DNA of 64,000 bases from Bacteroidaceae bacterium (GTDB taxonomy: Bacteria > Bacteroidota > Bacteroidia > Bacteroidales > Bacteroidaceae), in the NCBI GenBank assembly GCA_017557005.1, contig JAFZFZ010000073.1:1-64000 (forward strand). Direction: 5' to 3'. Below, in pieces: positions 50,811 through 61,484 of this stretch (its first letter is position 1; each line of letters begins with the position of its first letter). The position numbers and the translations under genes are program-made. The notes beneath the pieces are model-generated. The model saw only the letters and a program-made list of their open reading frames with translations. It made no database searches and was not told the DNA's origin.

Positions 50811-50915
50811 CAGTAATAACACTATTAATGGATATTACTGCAAAGTAAGCAAAATAATCATATCCTTGCAACTTTTTCCTACAACAAAAGTTATTTATTA
50901 CATATTCCTACAATT

Positions 50916-51842
50916 ATGGCTTTTATCGACTATTATAAGGTTTTGGGCATCGAGCGTAATGCTTCGCAAGCAGACATCCGAAAGGCTTACCGCCGCTTGG
51001 CTAAGCAGTATCATCCCGACACCAACAAAGACAATCCACAAGCGCAAGAACGCTTTCAAGAAATCAACGAAGCCAATGCTGTACTGAGCGATCCCGAGAA
51101 ACGCAAGAAGTACGACGAGTATGGCGAACATTGGGCACATGCTGATGAATATGAGGCACAACGCCGTCAATATGAACAGCAATACGGCCGTAGTAGCAGT
51201 CAAGGATTTGGAGGATTTGACTTTGGCGGATTCGGAGACTTCACACGCTCATCGGGCAATAGTGGAGGCTTTAGCGACTTCTTCGAACAACTCTTCGGAG
51301 GCTCACGCCAACGACGCAGCAATGCACCCTTACGCGGCCAAGACTATGAAGCAGAACTTTCGCTTAGCCTACGCGATGCAGCCACTACACACAAGCAAGT
51401 GCTCACGGTAGGTGACGAGACTGTGCGCGTCACCATTCCGGCTGGCATTGCCGATGGGCAACGCCTCAAACTACGCGGCCATGGCGGTGCGGCTCCACAA
51501 GGTGGCACCCGTGGCGACCTCTATGTCACCTTCCGCATCACCCCCGACAACACCTTCACACGCGTAGGAAACGATCTACACCTCACCCTACCCATCACGC
51601 TCACCACAGCCGTGCTTGGAGGAGAAATCACCATCCCTACCCTCAACAACGATGTACGCATCAAAGTCAATGCAGGTTCTCAGCCCAACAGCAAACTACG
51701 TTTACGCGGTAAAGGCTTTCCCATATACAAACATGAAGGAAGTTATGGCGACCTCATCATCAATCTCACCATTACCCTTCCTACCACATTGAGCGAACAG
51801 CAACGGGCCCTATTTACTGAATTACAAGCAACAGGCCTCTAA
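50916..51842 (+). CDS. DnaJ-class co-chaperone (CbpA-like)
   Basis: A 308-residue Hsp40. J-domain 5-70 with the HPD motif ([11 protein letters not shown]), a Gly/Phe-rich stretch (about 95-130, [13 protein letters not shown]), then two DnaJ C-terminal beta domains ([26 protein letters not shown]). There is no Cys-rich zinc finger, so it is the class B/CbpA type. It would stimulate DnaK. It is a separate unit divergent from the 5'-nucleotidase gene. Confidence 0.92.
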   Translation: MAFIDYYKVLGIERNASQADIRKAYRRLAKQYHPDTNKDNPQAQERFQEINEANAVLSDPEKRKKYDEYGEHWAHADEYEAQRRQYEQQYGRSSSQGFGGFDFGGFGDFTRSSGNSGGFSDFFEQLFGGSRQRRSNAPLRGQDYEAELSLSLRDAATTHKQVLTVGDETVRVTIPAGIADGQRLKLRGHGGAAPQGGTRGDLYVTFRITPDNTFTRVGNDLHLTLPITLTTAVLGGEITIPTLNNDVRIKVNAGSQPNSKLRLRGKGFPIYKHEGSYGDLIINLTITLPTTLSEQQRALFTELQATGL

Positions 51843-51968
51843 CCAAGGCACACCAAGTCCTCTCCTATTTGCCAAAAGTATTCTGCGCATTTGCCACCGA
51901 CATAAGAAAATAGCCATTTTGAGTAAAAAGTTTGCATGGTTTATTTTCTTTTTCCCATGAAAAAATCT

Positions 51969-51976
51969 TAACTTTG
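51969..51976 (+). promoter_or_regulatory. Putative -7 box of the trmD-to-addB-like run
   Basis: TAACTTTG, 20 nt before the trmD ATG. Confidence 0.6.
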
Positions 51977-51996
51977 CGAAGTTAACAATTTAGACT

Positions 51997-52680
51997 ATGC
52001 GCATCGACATACTCACAGTATTACCCGAAATGATAGAAGGGTTCTTCGACTGCTCCATCATGGCACGAGCCAAGAAGAAGGGGTTAGCCGACATCGTAAT
52101 ACACAACATACGCGACTACACGACTGATAAGCACCGACGCACCGACGATTACCCATTCGGTGGATGCGCCGGTATGGTCATGAAGATTGAACCCATTGAC
52201 AACCTCATTACCAAGCTCAAGAGCGAACGCCACTACGACGAAGTTATCTTTACCACACCCGATGGCGAGCAGTGGAATCAGAAGATGGCCAACACAATGT
52301 CGATGTGCGAAAACCTCATCATCCTATGCGGCCACTTCAAAGGTATCGACTACCGCATACGCGAACATCTCATCACCAAAGAGGTCAGCATAGGCGACTA
52401 TGTTCTCACTGGTGGCGAGTTGGCAGCAGCGGTCATGGCCGATAGCTTGGTGCGTATCATACCCGGTGTTATCAGCGACGAGCAGTCGGCCTTGTCTGAC
52501 TCGTTCCAGGACAACTTACTAGCCCCACCCGTATATACCCGCCCTGCAGAGTATAAGGGATGGCGCGTACCTGACGTATTACTTTCGGGTCATGAGGCCA
52601 AGATACGTGAATGGGAGTTCCAGCAATCATTGGAACGCACCAAACTATTGCGCCCCGACTTGTTGGAAGGAGGTATGTAA
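51997..52680 (+). CDS. trmD: tRNA (guanine37-N1)-methyltransferase
   Basis: A 227-residue SPOUT methyltransferase making m1G37 next to the anticodon, which prevents +1 frameshifting. Signature motifs are [20 protein letters not shown], the [18 protein letters not shown] loop, [13 protein letters not shown] and the knot region [19 protein letters not shown]. It is shorter than E. coli TrmD but normal for this phylum. It is not in the usual rpsP-rimM-trmD-rplS set here. Confidence 0.95.
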   Translation: MRIDILTVLPEMIEGFFDCSIMARAKKKGLADIVIHNIRDYTTDKHRRTDDYPFGGCAGMVMKIEPIDNLITKLKSERHYDEVIFTTPDGEQWNQKMANTMSMCENLIILCGHFKGIDYRIREHLITKEVSIGDYVLTGGELAAAVMADSLVRIIPGVISDEQSALSDSFQDNLLAPPVYTRPAEYKGWRVPDVLLSGHEAKIREWEFQQSLERTKLLRPDLLEGGM

Positions 52681-52741
52681 GTATCGTCACTGCTGAATAT
52701 AAAATAAGTATTAAAAACACAACGACTAATCATAACACGCC

Positions 52742-53653
52742 ATGACAAAGAGTTTCGTAACCATTGCTGACCTCAGCAAAGAAAAGATCATGAGTCTGCT
52801 TGAGGCCGCCAGCCGATTTGAGGCAAACCCCAACCGCAAAACATTGGATGGAAAAGTAATTGCCACATTATTTTTCGAGCCATCAACCCGTACACGTCTC
52901 TCATTCGAGACAGCTGTAAACCGTTTGGCTGGTAGAGTTATCGGATTTAGTGATGCCGCCACATCAAGTTCATCAAAGGGCGAAAGCTTAAAGGACACCA
53001 TCATGATGGTAAGCAACTATGCCGACCTCATCGTGATGCGTCACCACCTCGAAGGTGCTGCACGCTATGCAAGCGAAATATCGCCCGTACCCATCATCAA
53101 TGCTGGTGACGGTGCCAACCAGCACCCTTCACAGACGATGCTTGATCTGTATTCTATATATAAGACACAGGGCACTTTGGAAAACCTCAACATCTACCTT
53201 GTGGGCGACCTCAAATATGGCCGCACAGTACACTCGCTGCTGATGGCTATGCGCCACTTCAATCCTCAGTTCCACTTTGTGGCTCCTAAGGAGTTGGCTA
53301 TGCCCAACGAATACAAGCTCTACTGCAAGGAGCATGGAATCAAGTTTGTTGAGCACACTGATTTCACCGAAGAGACAATTGCCGATGCCGATATCCTCTA
53401 CATGACCCGTGTACAGCGCGAGCGCTTCACCGACCTCATGGAATACGAGCGCGTAAAAGATGTATATATCCTTAAAGCAGATATGCTGAAGGGCACACGC
53501 GACAACTTGCGCATCCTGCACCCACTGCCCCGTGTAAACGAAATTGCGACTGACGTTGATGAGAGTCCCAAAGCATACTATTTCCAGCAAGCCAAGAATG
53601 GACTCTACGTACGCGAGGCACTTATCTGCGACTGCTTGGGTATAGAGATCTAA
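52742..53653 (+). CDS. pyrB: Aspartate carbamoyltransferase, catalytic subunit
   Basis: A 303-residue enzyme forming carbamoyl aspartate, the committed step of pyrimidine synthesis. The carbamoyl-phosphate site [15 protein letters not shown] (about 41-55), the SSSKGES loop, [12 protein letters not shown], the Arg in MTRVQRERF and the HPLPRV motif are all present. It is followed by the regulatory chain after 55 nt. Confidence 0.96.
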   Translation: MTKSFVTIADLSKEKIMSLLEAASRFEANPNRKTLDGKVIATLFFEPSTRTRLSFETAVNRLAGRVIGFSDAATSSSSKGESLKDTIMMVSNYADLIVMRHHLEGAARYASEISPVPIINAGDGANQHPSQTMLDLYSIYKTQGTLENLNIYLVGDLKYGRTVHSLLMAMRHFNPQFHFVAPKELAMPNEYKLYCKEHGIKFVEHTDFTEETIADADILYMTRVQRERFTDLMEYERVKDVYILKADMLKGTRDNLRILHPLPRVNEIATDVDESPKAYYFQQAKNGLYVREALICDCLGIEI

Positions 53654-53708
53654 CAGACCTATTGACTTTAGAAGTTAATTGAATATTGAAAATTAAATCT
53701 GAAATCAT

Positions 53709-54170
53709 ATGAACAACAATAAAACCGAATTACTCGTTGCAGCTTTAGAGAATGGCACAGTAATTGACCACATACCTTCAGAACTCGTGTTCACCATCGC
53801 CTCACTACTCGAGTTAGATAAATTGAGTTCGAGCGTTACCATCGGATACAACCTCAACAGCAAGAAGTTGGGCAAGAAGGGCATTATTAAAGTAGCCGAC
53901 AAATTCTTTACCGACGAAGAGATAAGCCGCCTATCCATAGTAGCTCCCAACGTAGTGCTCAACGTCATCCGCAACTTTGATGTAGTAGAAAAGAAAGAGG
54001 TCATCATCCCCGATGAGCTACATGGCATCGTACGTTGCAGCAACCCCAAGTGCATCACCAACAACGAGCCTATGAACACCTTCTTCCATGTGATTGACAA
54101 GACTGAGGGTATCCTCAAATGTCACTACTGCGAGAAAGAGCAAAACAAAAGCAAAGTAAAGCTTGTATAA
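53709..54170 (+). CDS. pyrI: Aspartate carbamoyltransferase, regulatory subunit
   Basis: A 153-residue regulatory chain that binds nucleotides (allosteric control) and couples catalytic trimers. The N-terminal allosteric domain includes [13 protein letters not shown] and [15 protein letters not shown]. The zinc site is complete with four Cys: CSNPKC and CHYC near the C-terminus. Its presence predicts a classical dodecameric, feedback-regulated transcarbamoylase. Confidence 0.95.
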   Translation: MNNNKTELLVAALENGTVIDHIPSELVFTIASLLELDKLSSSVTIGYNLNSKKLGKKGIIKVADKFFTDEEISRLSIVAPNVVLNVIRNFDVVEKKEVIIPDELHGIVRCSNPKCITNNEPMNTFFHVIDKTEGILKCHYCEKEQNKSKVKLV

Positions 54171-54178
54171 CTATGTAT

Positions 54179-54260
54179 GATTTGTGATTTATGAGATGAC
54201 GCCCCTTGTTTCATCATTTTCAATGAGGCCGAGGGCGATTCAAATCATAAATCACAAATC
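54179..54260. repeat. Long hairpin with perfect 16-bp ends
   Basis: GATTTGTGATTTATGA (54179-54194) and its perfect complement (54245-54260) enclose a second pair CGCCC/GGGCG. The same ATTTGTGATTT word recurs at about 62668 upstream of purM. It fills the gap between pyrI and the flavin reductase. Confidence 0.6.
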
Positions 54261-54279
54261 TTAAATCATAACATTCGAC

Positions 54280-54849
54280 GTGAAAGTAAACTGGAAACCT
54301 GGCACGATGATATACCCTCTGCCCGCCGTGATGGTCACCTGCGGTGCCACAGAAGAGGAGTATAACATTATCACCATTGCATGGACAGGAACGATATGCA
54401 CCAATCCGCCCATGTGTTATATCTCTGTGCGTCCAGAGCGACATTCGGCCGAGATTCTGAAACGCAACATGGAGTTTGTCATCAATCTCACCGACTCTTC
54501 TACGGCCTTTGCCACAGACTGGTGTGGTGTACGCTCGGGCAAGGACTACAATAAATTCAAGGAGATGGGGCTCACACCCGGAAAAGCCACCATCGTGCAG
54601 GCTCCCATCATCGAAGAATCCCCCTTATGCATTGAGTGTCGCGTAAAAGAGATTGTCTCATTAGGTTCGCACGATATGTATATCGCCGAAGTGGTCAACG
54701 TAATGGCCGACGACAAATATATCAATGAAGAGACTGGCAAGTTCGAGCTTGCTGACAGCGACCCACTCGTATACCTACATGGTGGATATTACCATTTAGG
54801 CGACAAAATCGGCAAGTTCGGTTGGTCAGTAGAAAAAAAGAAAAAATGA
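54280..54849 (+). CDS. Flavin reductase family protein (FMN-binding split barrel)
   Basis: A 189-residue protein with GTG start (position 54280; no ATG in suitable place, and the family N-terminus KxWxPGTMIYPLPAVMVTCG begins here). Motifs include ITIAWTGTICTNPPMCYISVRPERHS and EFVINLTDSSTAFATDWCG, matching flavoredoxin-like proteins. It would bind FMN and reduce it or transfer electrons. It follows pyrI in the same direction, an order seen in Bacteroidetes. Confidence 0.88.
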   Translation: MKVNWKPGTMIYPLPAVMVTCGATEEEYNIITIAWTGTICTNPPMCYISVRPERHSAEILKRNMEFVINLTDSSTAFATDWCGVRSGKDYNKFKEMGLTPGKATIVQAPIIEESPLCIECRVKEIVSLGSHDMYIAEVVNVMADDKYINEETGKFELADSDPLVYLHGGYYHLGDKIGKFGWSVEKKKK

Positions 54850-54852
54850 GCC

Positions 54853-55554
54853 ATGAGACGGCTAATGGTATTCGTATTGGTTCTTTCTCTTTGTTTGGTT
54901 ACCCATGCGAAACACAAGCAAGAGTCAAAAGTCAACTATGGAGTGAAAGCTGGCTTCAGCTCCACCATGTATGACATCATCCGTTTAGAAGTCAACTCCG
55001 CCCCCATCAGCGAATACTCTGCCAAGTCCGAACTCAGTTCGTTCTTCACAGTCTTTACCCGCTTCAACATAAAGCGCCATTATCTACAGACCGAACTCAG
55101 CTATAATATCAGCAACTACTCCATCCTATTCCCCTCTCACCAATGGGACCCCTCTTTGGAGAAGTCCCAACAATCGGTCATCAACACCCAAATCAATGGT
55201 TTGGAGCTACCCATCTATTATGGCTACCACATCCTAAAAGACGGGCCATACGGAATGTCTTTCTACATGGGTCCTAAAGCCAAATATGTGATTAACGAAC
55301 ATAGCCGATTCCTTTTTACCAACTTTCCCTATAGCGACATCGAAGAAGAGATTTTACCATTAAACTTCAGCCTAATGCTGGGACTTGGAGTCAGCATCAA
55401 TCGCATGTTCTTTGATTTCTCATTCGAGTATGGCCTACACAACATATCACAAGGCATCAAGAGTGTCGATAGCGAGGGCACCCCACATACCCAAGGAATC
55501 ATCTTCGACAGAAGAAAGAACGTGCTGAGTTTCTCGTTCGGCCTCATCCTCTAA
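54853..55554 (+). CDS. Small outer-membrane beta-barrel protein (PorT-like)
   Basis: A 233-residue exported protein with signal peptide (MRRLMVFVLVLSLCLVTHA). Alternating amphipathic strands (VNYGVKAGFSSTM, YLQTELSYNIS, GLELPIYYGYH, FSLMLGLGVSI, VLSFSFGLIL) predict about eight strands as in OMP_b-brl_2 proteins. No enzyme motifs. It starts 3 nt after the flavin reductase stop, hence co-transcribed. Confidence 0.8.
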   Translation: MRRLMVFVLVLSLCLVTHAKHKQESKVNYGVKAGFSSTMYDIIRLEVNSAPISEYSAKSELSSFFTVFTRFNIKRHYLQTELSYNISNYSILFPSHQWDPSLEKSQQSVINTQINGLELPIYYGYHILKDGPYGMSFYMGPKAKYVINEHSRFLFTNFPYSDIEEEILPLNFSLMLGLGVSINRMFFDFSFEYGLHNISQGIKSVDSEGTPHTQGIIFDRRKNVLSFSFGLIL

Positions 55555-55576
55555 CCTCATACACCTATTATAATAT

Positions 55577-58468
55577 ATGTATCCATTCCTCAAAGCCGTA
55601 GCAGAAGACGTCTACCACAAGTTTGGCGATAACCTATCCCGCACAGCCATCGTATTTCCAGGCAAACGAGCCGGTTTATTCTTCAACCAATATTTGGTAG
55701 AGTGTGCCGGCCATCCCTTGTGGGCACCAGCATATATTACAATCAGCGAACTGTTTGGACAATTATCGACGCTCAAGATCGAGAACCCCATCAGACAAGT
55801 ATGCCTATTACACAAGATTTTCAATCTGCATACCAAACGCAATGAGCCACTCGACGATTTCTTCTATTGGGGCGAGCTCATGCTTTCCGATTTTGACGAC
55901 ATCGACAAGAACCTGGTGCAAGCTGATAATCTCTTTGTCAATTTGGCCGATGTCAAAACCATAAATAGCCGATTCGAATTCCTCACCGAAGAGCAGAAGG
56001 CTGTACTTGAGCGTTTCTTCTCCGGATTTCGCGACGAGGAGCAGCGCACCGCACTCAAGGACCGCTTCATTGAGCTGTGGAAAGTCATGGGAACCATCTA
56101 CAAAGAGCTGCGTACACAGCTACATGCCAAGAACCTGGCATACGAAGGCATGATGTACCGCGATGCGATAGAGCATTTTGATTCTCAGCGCCTCACCTTT
56201 GACCGCTATATCATCGTAGGATTCAACGTACTCAACAAAGTGGAGCAGGAACTCTTCACCAAGTTGAAAGAAAACGGAAAAGCCATATTCTATTGGGACT
56301 ACGACCTGTACTATTACAACAACCCTCATCATGAGGCCGGCACATTCGTGCGCGAAAATATAGCGCAGTATGGCAATGCACTTACTGACAATTCCATCTA
56401 CGACAACCTCAAGCGTCTACCCGAGGTAAGCTACATTGCCGCCCCCACCGACAATGCACAAGCACGTTACCTCACCGAATGGTTGCACGCACATCATACT
56501 ACCGACAACGAGCAAGAGACAGCCATCGTACTCTGCAACGAAGACATGGCCCTCCCCGTGCTCCATGCCCTACCGTCCGAGAAGGTCAACAATGTGAATA
56601 TCACCATGGGATTCAAGCTAACGCAAACCCCAGTGTATTCGCTTATCAACAGCTACCTCACCCTACACACACGAGGTTTCGACGAAGAGAAACTGCTCTA
56701 CAAGACCAAAGAGGTAAGATTGCTGCTGACACACCCCTACATCAATGCCCTATACCCCGAATCCAAAGAGTGGTGGGAATCCATACTAAGATCAAACCGT
56801 CTGTTCCTACCTGCCGACCAACTCAGCAGCCACCCATCGTTGGGCTTCCTGTTCGTACACCACGACAACAAGTTGGGATTGCTCGACACGATAAGCCAAC
56901 TCATTGAGAGCGCCAGCCATCTGTTTGCATCCGACGACACCGACGAGCCCCAGCACACCAACGAGCTGTATGCCCAACTGTATGAAGAGGCCCTCTTCCG
57001 CATACATCAGTTTGTAAGCAGTTTCCGCACCATGCTTGAGGAGAACACCCTAAACGTCAAGCCACGCACACTCGTCCGCCTTATGCAGCGAGCTATGAAA
57101 CAAGCCTCCATCCCCTTCCATGGCGAGCCAGCCATCGGCCTGCAAGTGATGGGCGTACTGGAAACACGAAACTTGGACTTCAAGCGCATCATATTACTCT
57201 CAACCAACGAAGGCAAACTCCCCAAGAAGAGCAACGAAGCCTCCTTTATCCCATACAACCTGCGCGAAGCCTTTGGCATGACCACACTGCAACGCCAGAA
57301 TGCGGTGTATGCCTACTACTTCTACCGCATGATACAACGTGCCGAGCATGTAACCATCGTCTACAACGATGGCACAGATGGCATGAACAAGCAAGAGCCC
57401 TCACGCTACGTCATGCAATTGCAGGTAGAGTTTCCCGGCACATTGAGTTCCTATAGCCTGCAAGCCACTACACATCCCGCACAACACGACGACATCCGCA
57501 TTGAGCAGACCGACTATACTCGCCAGAAGCTACAGGAACACTTCAGATATGATTCCACAAGACGGAAGAACTACAAGCTATCGCCATCGGCAATCAACGA
57601 TTACCTCACATGTCGATTAAAGTTCTACCTACAGCATATCGAAGGACTTACCCCACCCGAGGAACTAAAGGCCGATGTTGACGTTGCCCACTTCGGAAGC
57701 ATCTTCCACAAGAGTGCCGAACTGGCCTATGAGAAGCTCACCGAGCGCGGCAATATGATACACGATTTCGAATTGGAAGCAATTTATAGCAAAGATGAGC
57801 AGCTATCCCACTTTGTTGACGAAGCCTTCCGCCTCGAATTCTTCCATACCGACAAGGGCGAGCCACTCCCCTTCAATGGCACACAGCTCATCGTCCGCCA
57901 TGCCATAAAGCGCTATCTACGCCAGCTACTCAAGATGGACGCCCAGCGCACACCATTCCAATACATTAAAAGCGAGATGAAGGTAGAGCAAACCATCACC
58001 GTTCAGAGCCATGGCACAGAGCTTCCCATACTGCTCGGTGGCACCATCGACCGCATCGACTGCAAGGAAGGCATCACCCGCATCATCGACTACAAGACCG
58101 GCGGCAAACAGAAGACGATAGAGAATGTAGAACAACTCTTCCGCACCGATAAGACACGCGACAACTACGTCTTTCAGGCCTTCTATTATGCCTACTTGAT
58201 GAAAGACAAATACGAGCAGATAGCCCCCTCGCTACTCTTCGTGCGCAACACCTCAAAAGCAGACTTTGAGCCCAACATCATCATCAACAAAAGCCCAGTC
58301 ACCGACTTTAAGGAATATAGCGACGAGTTTGGCACCCTACTCAGCCACATCATTGAAGAGATCTTCAATAGCGACATACCCTACACTGCAGCCGACAATA
58401 ACGACGCATGCCTGTATTGTAAGCTAAAAAGTATATGCCGACGCAAAGTAGAAAGCTTTTACCGATGA
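55577..58468 (+). CDS. AddB-like protein with C-terminal PD-(D/E)XK nuclease
   Basis: A 963-residue protein related to the AddB/RexB subunit of bacterial recombination nucleases. The N-terminal half resembles an inactivated helicase (AIVFPGKRAGLFFNQYL, without a proper Walker A). The C-terminal nuclease contains LSPSAINDYLTCRLKFYL, GSIFHKSAE, LGGTIDRID, RIIDYKTGG and QAFYYAYL: the catalytic D...D-x-K. Four Cys (one near residue 682 and three in CLYCKLKSIC at the end) fit the 4Fe-4S staple of AddB. It acts in double-strand break processing, presumably with an AddA-like helicase elsewhere. Confidence 0.88.
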   Translation: MYPFLKAVAEDVYHKFGDNLSRTAIVFPGKRAGLFFNQYLVECAGHPLWAPAYITISELFGQLSTLKIENPIRQVCLLHKIFNLHTKRNEPLDDFFYWGELMLSDFDDIDKNLVQADNLFVNLADVKTINSRFEFLTEEQKAVLERFFSGFRDEEQRTALKDRFIELWKVMGTIYKELRTQLHAKNLAYEGMMYRDAIEHFDSQRLTFDRYIIVGFNVLNKVEQELFTKLKENGKAIFYWDYDLYYYNNPHHEAGTFVRENIAQYGNALTDNSIYDNLKRLPEVSYIAAPTDNAQARYLTEWLHAHHTTDNEQETAIVLCNEDMALPVLHALPSEKVNNVNITMGFKLTQTPVYSLINSYLTLHTRGFDEEKLLYKTKEVRLLLTHPYINALYPESKEWWESILRSNRLFLPADQLSSHPSLGFLFVHHDNKLGLLDTISQLIESASHLFASDDTDEPQHTNELYAQLYEEALFRIHQFVSSFRTMLEENTLNVKPRTLVRLMQRAMKQASIPFHGEPAIGLQVMGVLETRNLDFKRIILLSTNEGKLPKKSNEASFIPYNLREAFGMTTLQRQNAVYAYYFYRMIQRAEHVTIVYNDGTDGMNKQEPSRYVMQLQVEFPGTLSSYSLQATTHPAQHDDIRIEQTDYTRQKLQEHFRYDSTRRKNYKLSPSAINDYLTCRLKFYLQHIEGLTPPEELKADVDVAHFGSIFHKSAELAYEKLTERGNMIHDFELEAIYSKDEQLSHFVDEAFRLEFFHTDKGEPLPFNGTQLIVRHAIKRYLRQLLKMDAQRTPFQYIKSEMKVEQTITVQSHGTELPILLGGTIDRIDCKEGITRIIDYKTGGKQKTIENVEQLFRTDKTRDNYVFQAFYYAYLMKDKYEQIAPSLLFVRNTSKADFEPNIIINKSPVTDFKEYSDEFGTLLSHIIEEIFNSDIPYTAADNNDACLYCKLKSICRRKVESFYR

Positions 58469-58582
58469 ACAAAACAGATGCTTCCCATGTTATAAGCATG
58501 TGTTTTTCATAGTAAATAGATTTTCATGTCGCCGCTTGCTTGCGAAAGTCAGCATAGACGGGGCGGAAGCGTCCGCTATCAA

Positions 58583-58617
58583 AACAGAAGCCTTGGCTCC
58601 CCACCAAGGCTTCTGTT
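58583..58617. terminator. Bidirectional terminator
   Basis: AACAGAAGCCTTGG pairs perfectly with CCAAGGCTTCTGTT around a 7-nt loop, between convergent genes. Confidence 0.85.
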
Positions 58618-58624
58618 CTTTATG

Positions 58625-59971
58625 TTAGCCAACCACTGGATGATAGGTAATCTCCACTACCTCTTGCTCATCGCCCAGCAGGCGACATTGCTCACTGGCA
58701 CGCACTCCTACGGCCCACACGATATCGTCATCGTGGCAGAGCACCCACTGTGAAGCCTTGGCTATGCGGTCTAACTTGATATCTGTATAGAGATCACTGA
58801 GGAGTTTGGTTCCCTTCAATCCGAAGGGACGGAAGCGGTCACCCTCGTGGGGATGACGCAGCGTGAGTGATGAGGTGATGCGCGATGCATCGAGCACACA
58901 CACATCCCGACTACGCGAAGCTTGCCATGACGCAGCAGGAGCAAACCGCTTGATTTCAAGCCATGCCCCATCTGGCAAAAGCATTACTCCCTCATCGGGA
59001 AGCGTAAGAGACTCATCCCCATTCATGGTCTGACGTCGGAGCATGATGCTTGTACGATCTACGAGCAACACATAGCCGTTAGCATAAAACATGCGCCCCA
59101 CTCCATCGCCAAGCATCGCACGGAAGACATCTGCTACTTGACGGCTATTGAAGCCATAAGGGTGCAATATCTCAAACAACTGCGCTTGTGGCACTTCCGT
59201 CAATCGAAGTTGCTCAATAGAGATATCCACGCCCCCTGCAACGGATGTCACTACTCGTTTGTTGTTATCTGCTATTACACCATTATATATAGTAGCCGCA
59301 TCGCCCAGATGAGTGGCTGCTTGCATGATATTAGCAGCTGCCGAGGGATTGATCTGCTGCATCAGGGGCAACAACTGTAGGCGCACCTTGTTACGGGCAT
59401 ATTCATCCGTCAGGTTAGTACTGTCGGTGACATAGGGCTGCCCTAACCCATCGAGATAATCTATCACCTCATTACGTGTGAGGCAAAGCAGTGGGCGCAC
59501 CACATGGCCATTCTTCACACGCATGCCCGTGAGTCCATTGATACCTGCTCCTCGAATGAGGTTGAGCAAGAAGGTCTCAGCAGCATCGTCTTGATGATGG
59601 GCCACTGCAACGACATCGAGCGCATTGGCCTGACGTATGCGCTCAAACTCACGGTAGCGAAGTTCGCGTGCCGCCATCTCAATAGACACGCGCTGCTGAG
59701 CAGCATAAGTCTGCGTATCAAAATGAAGCACCTCACATGGCACATTCAATGATGCGCACAAGGACACCACGAACCGTTCGTCACGATCGCTCTCATCGCC
59801 ACGCAATTGGAAGTTACAGTGTACGGCATGGCAACGATAGCCCAAGCGCAGCAAGATACGCAGTAGAGCCACCGAGTCGGCCCCACCACTCAGCGCCACC
59901 AATACATGAGCATTGGGCACCAACAATTGGTGCTGTGCAATAAAGTCGCTTACACGCCTTACCTGTACCAT
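58625..59971 (-). CDS. tilS: tRNA(Ile)-lysidine synthase
   Basis: A 448-residue enzyme that converts the wobble C of tRNA-Ile(CAU) to lysidine. The PP-loop LVALSGGADSVALLRIL (about 25-41), HAVHCNFQLRGDESDRDE, VAVAHHQDDAAETFLLNLIRGAG and VRPLLCLTRNE are diagnostic; the C-terminal domain contains LTLRHPHEGDRFRPFG. The start at 59971 (MVQVRRVSDF) gives the typical N-terminus. It lies 48 nt downstream of the aminopeptidase gene and probably shares its transcript. Confidence 0.95.
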   Translation of the reverse strand: MVQVRRVSDFIAQHQLLVPNAHVLVALSGGADSVALLRILLRLGYRCHAVHCNFQLRGDESDRDERFVVSLCASLNVPCEVLHFDTQTYAAQQRVSIEMAARELRYREFERIRQANALDVVAVAHHQDDAAETFLLNLIRGAGINGLTGMRVKNGHVVRPLLCLTRNEVIDYLDGLGQPYVTDSTNLTDEYARNKVRLQLLPLMQQINPSAAANIMQAATHLGDAATIYNGVIADNNKRVVTSVAGGVDISIEQLRLTEVPQAQLFEILHPYGFNSRQVADVFRAMLGDGVGRMFYANGYVLLVDRTSIMLRRQTMNGDESLTLPDEGVMLLPDGAWLEIKRFAPAASWQASRSRDVCVLDASRITSSLTLRHPHEGDRFRPFGLKGTKLLSDLYTDIKLDRIAKASQWVLCHDDDIVWAVGVRASEQCRLLGDEQEVVEITYHPVVG

Positions 59972-60019
59972 ACAGCAAAATAATTCAATTGGGAGGCATG
60001 CGCCTCCCAATATTTACCT

Positions 60020-61318
60020 TTATTTCAGTCCGAAGAAGGTCTTGAATGCCTTGCACACATACACCTGATCGGCTACAGTAGCAGTCTCACGCACCGAGTG
60101 CATACCCCACATCGGGTTACCCATATCCACACCGCGCATCGGGAGTTGTGAAGTAAGGATATTACCAAGGGTAGATCCACCGGCCATGTCAGAGTGGTTT
60201 ACGAAGTACTGACAAGGCACACCAGCCAAGCGACAAATCTCAGCAAACACCGCTGCCGACTCAGCATCAGTCACATATTTCTGATTTGCATTGATCTTAA
60301 TCACAGGTCCGCCGCCCATCACAGGATGATTGGTTGGGTCATGCTTCGCTGCATAGTTAGGATGCAACGCATGAGCCATATCGGCAGAGATCATAAACGA
60401 ATGCTCAAGTGCACGATACAAGCCATCGGCACTGCATCCATCATTTGTCACTACGCGCTCCAGCAGATTACGCAGCACAGGCGAAGCAGCTCCCTGCTTG
60501 GTGCCACTACCCGTCTCCTCATTGTCAAACACTGCAAGCACCTGAGTCATCGGCGAAGCACTGCTGTTGAGCAAAGCATACAATCCGGCATGCACCATTG
60601 CCAAGTCGTCGAGACGTCCACATGACACAAATTCATTGTTCAAGCCTACGAGTTCAGCCTTCTGTGTATCATAGAGTGAGAGGTCAAAGTCAAGAATATC
60701 ACCCATCTCTACACCCAACTCCTCAGCAATAACCTTTAGCAACAGATTATCAGCCTCGAGTTTATCATTGATAATACCCAATACAGGCAACATATCTGTC
60801 TGCTTGCTCAGCTTGTTACCTTCGTTCACCTGACGGTTGAAGTGAATAGCCAGATGAGGGATGAGAAGTAACGGGCGCTCTATCTTGAGACGACGCACCA
60901 CAGGCTTCAAGGGGTTTGCACCACGCAGTATCACACGGCCAGCAAGTGACAAGGGACGGTCAAACCATGTATAAAGAATAGGTCCACCATATACCTCAGT
61001 ATTGAGTTTCACCATTCCACCCTCAGAATACATTTCCGCAGCAGGCTTCACACGGAAGCAAGGCGAATCGCTGTGAGCACAAATCAGTTTGAATCCCGCC
61101 TCAGAAGGATGCTCCGTACCCATACGGAAAGCAAACACGGCCGAATTGTTCTTAGTCACGAAATATCCCTTGCCAGGAACCAGCATCGGGAAGGGCTTGC
61201 CTGCATCAAGATGAGTGAAACCTGCAGCCTTGAGCTGCTCCTCCACATACGCGGCAGCGAGAAAATTGACAGGCGATGCATCGAGCAACTCCATCAGTTG
61301 TTTTGCGATATTTTCCAT
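60020..61318 (-). CDS. M18 family aminopeptidase (aspartyl aminopeptidase-like)
   Basis: A 432-residue zinc aminopeptidase. The M18 motifs are FKLICAHSDSPCFRVKP (His/Asp metal site), FDNEETGSGTKQGA (catalytic Glu and metal Glu) and MADMAHALHPNY-type segments (MISADMAHALHPNYAAKHD), plus the C-terminal GGSTLGNI. It removes N-terminal acidic or hydrophobic residues from peptides in the cytosol. Promoter box at 61358-61365. Confidence 0.94.
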   Translation of the reverse strand: MENIAKQLMELLDASPVNFLAAAYVEEQLKAAGFTHLDAGKPFPMLVPGKGYFVTKNNSAVFAFRMGTEHPSEAGFKLICAHSDSPCFRVKPAAEMYSEGGMVKLNTEVYGGPILYTWFDRPLSLAGRVILRGANPLKPVVRRLKIERPLLLIPHLAIHFNRQVNEGNKLSKQTDMLPVLGIINDKLEADNLLLKVIAEELGVEMGDILDFDLSLYDTQKAELVGLNNEFVSCGRLDDLAMVHAGLYALLNSSASPMTQVLAVFDNEETGSGTKQGAASPVLRNLLERVVTNDGCSADGLYRALEHSFMISADMAHALHPNYAAKHDPTNHPVMGGGPVIKINANQKYVTDAESAAVFAEICRLAGVPCQYFVNHSDMAGGSTLGNILTSQLPMRGVDMGNPMWGMHSVRETATVADQVYVCKAFKTFFGLK

Positions 61319-61357
61319 ACTATATACGATTTTAACATTTTACAAATTGTTTCCCGA

Positions 61358-61365
61358 CAAAGATA
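61358..61365 (-). promoter_or_regulatory. Putative -7 box of the aminopeptidase-tilS unit
   Basis: TATCTTTG on the minus strand, 39 nt before the ATG. Confidence 0.6.
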
Positions 61366-61427
61366 CGAATAAGCGAGCGAAATGCCAAGTACTTGAGCAT
61401 TTTTACGAGCTTATCCTCACCATACAA

Positions 61428-61459
61428 CAATCCCCAATGCCAATGAGCATCGGGGATTG
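61428..61459 (-). terminator. Terminator after purM
   Basis: CAATCCCC-G/A-ATGC arms pair over 13 positions with one mismatch around CAATGA; only short T's follow. Confidence 0.6.
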
Positions 61460-61484
61460 CATGATATGATTACGAATTTGAAGC

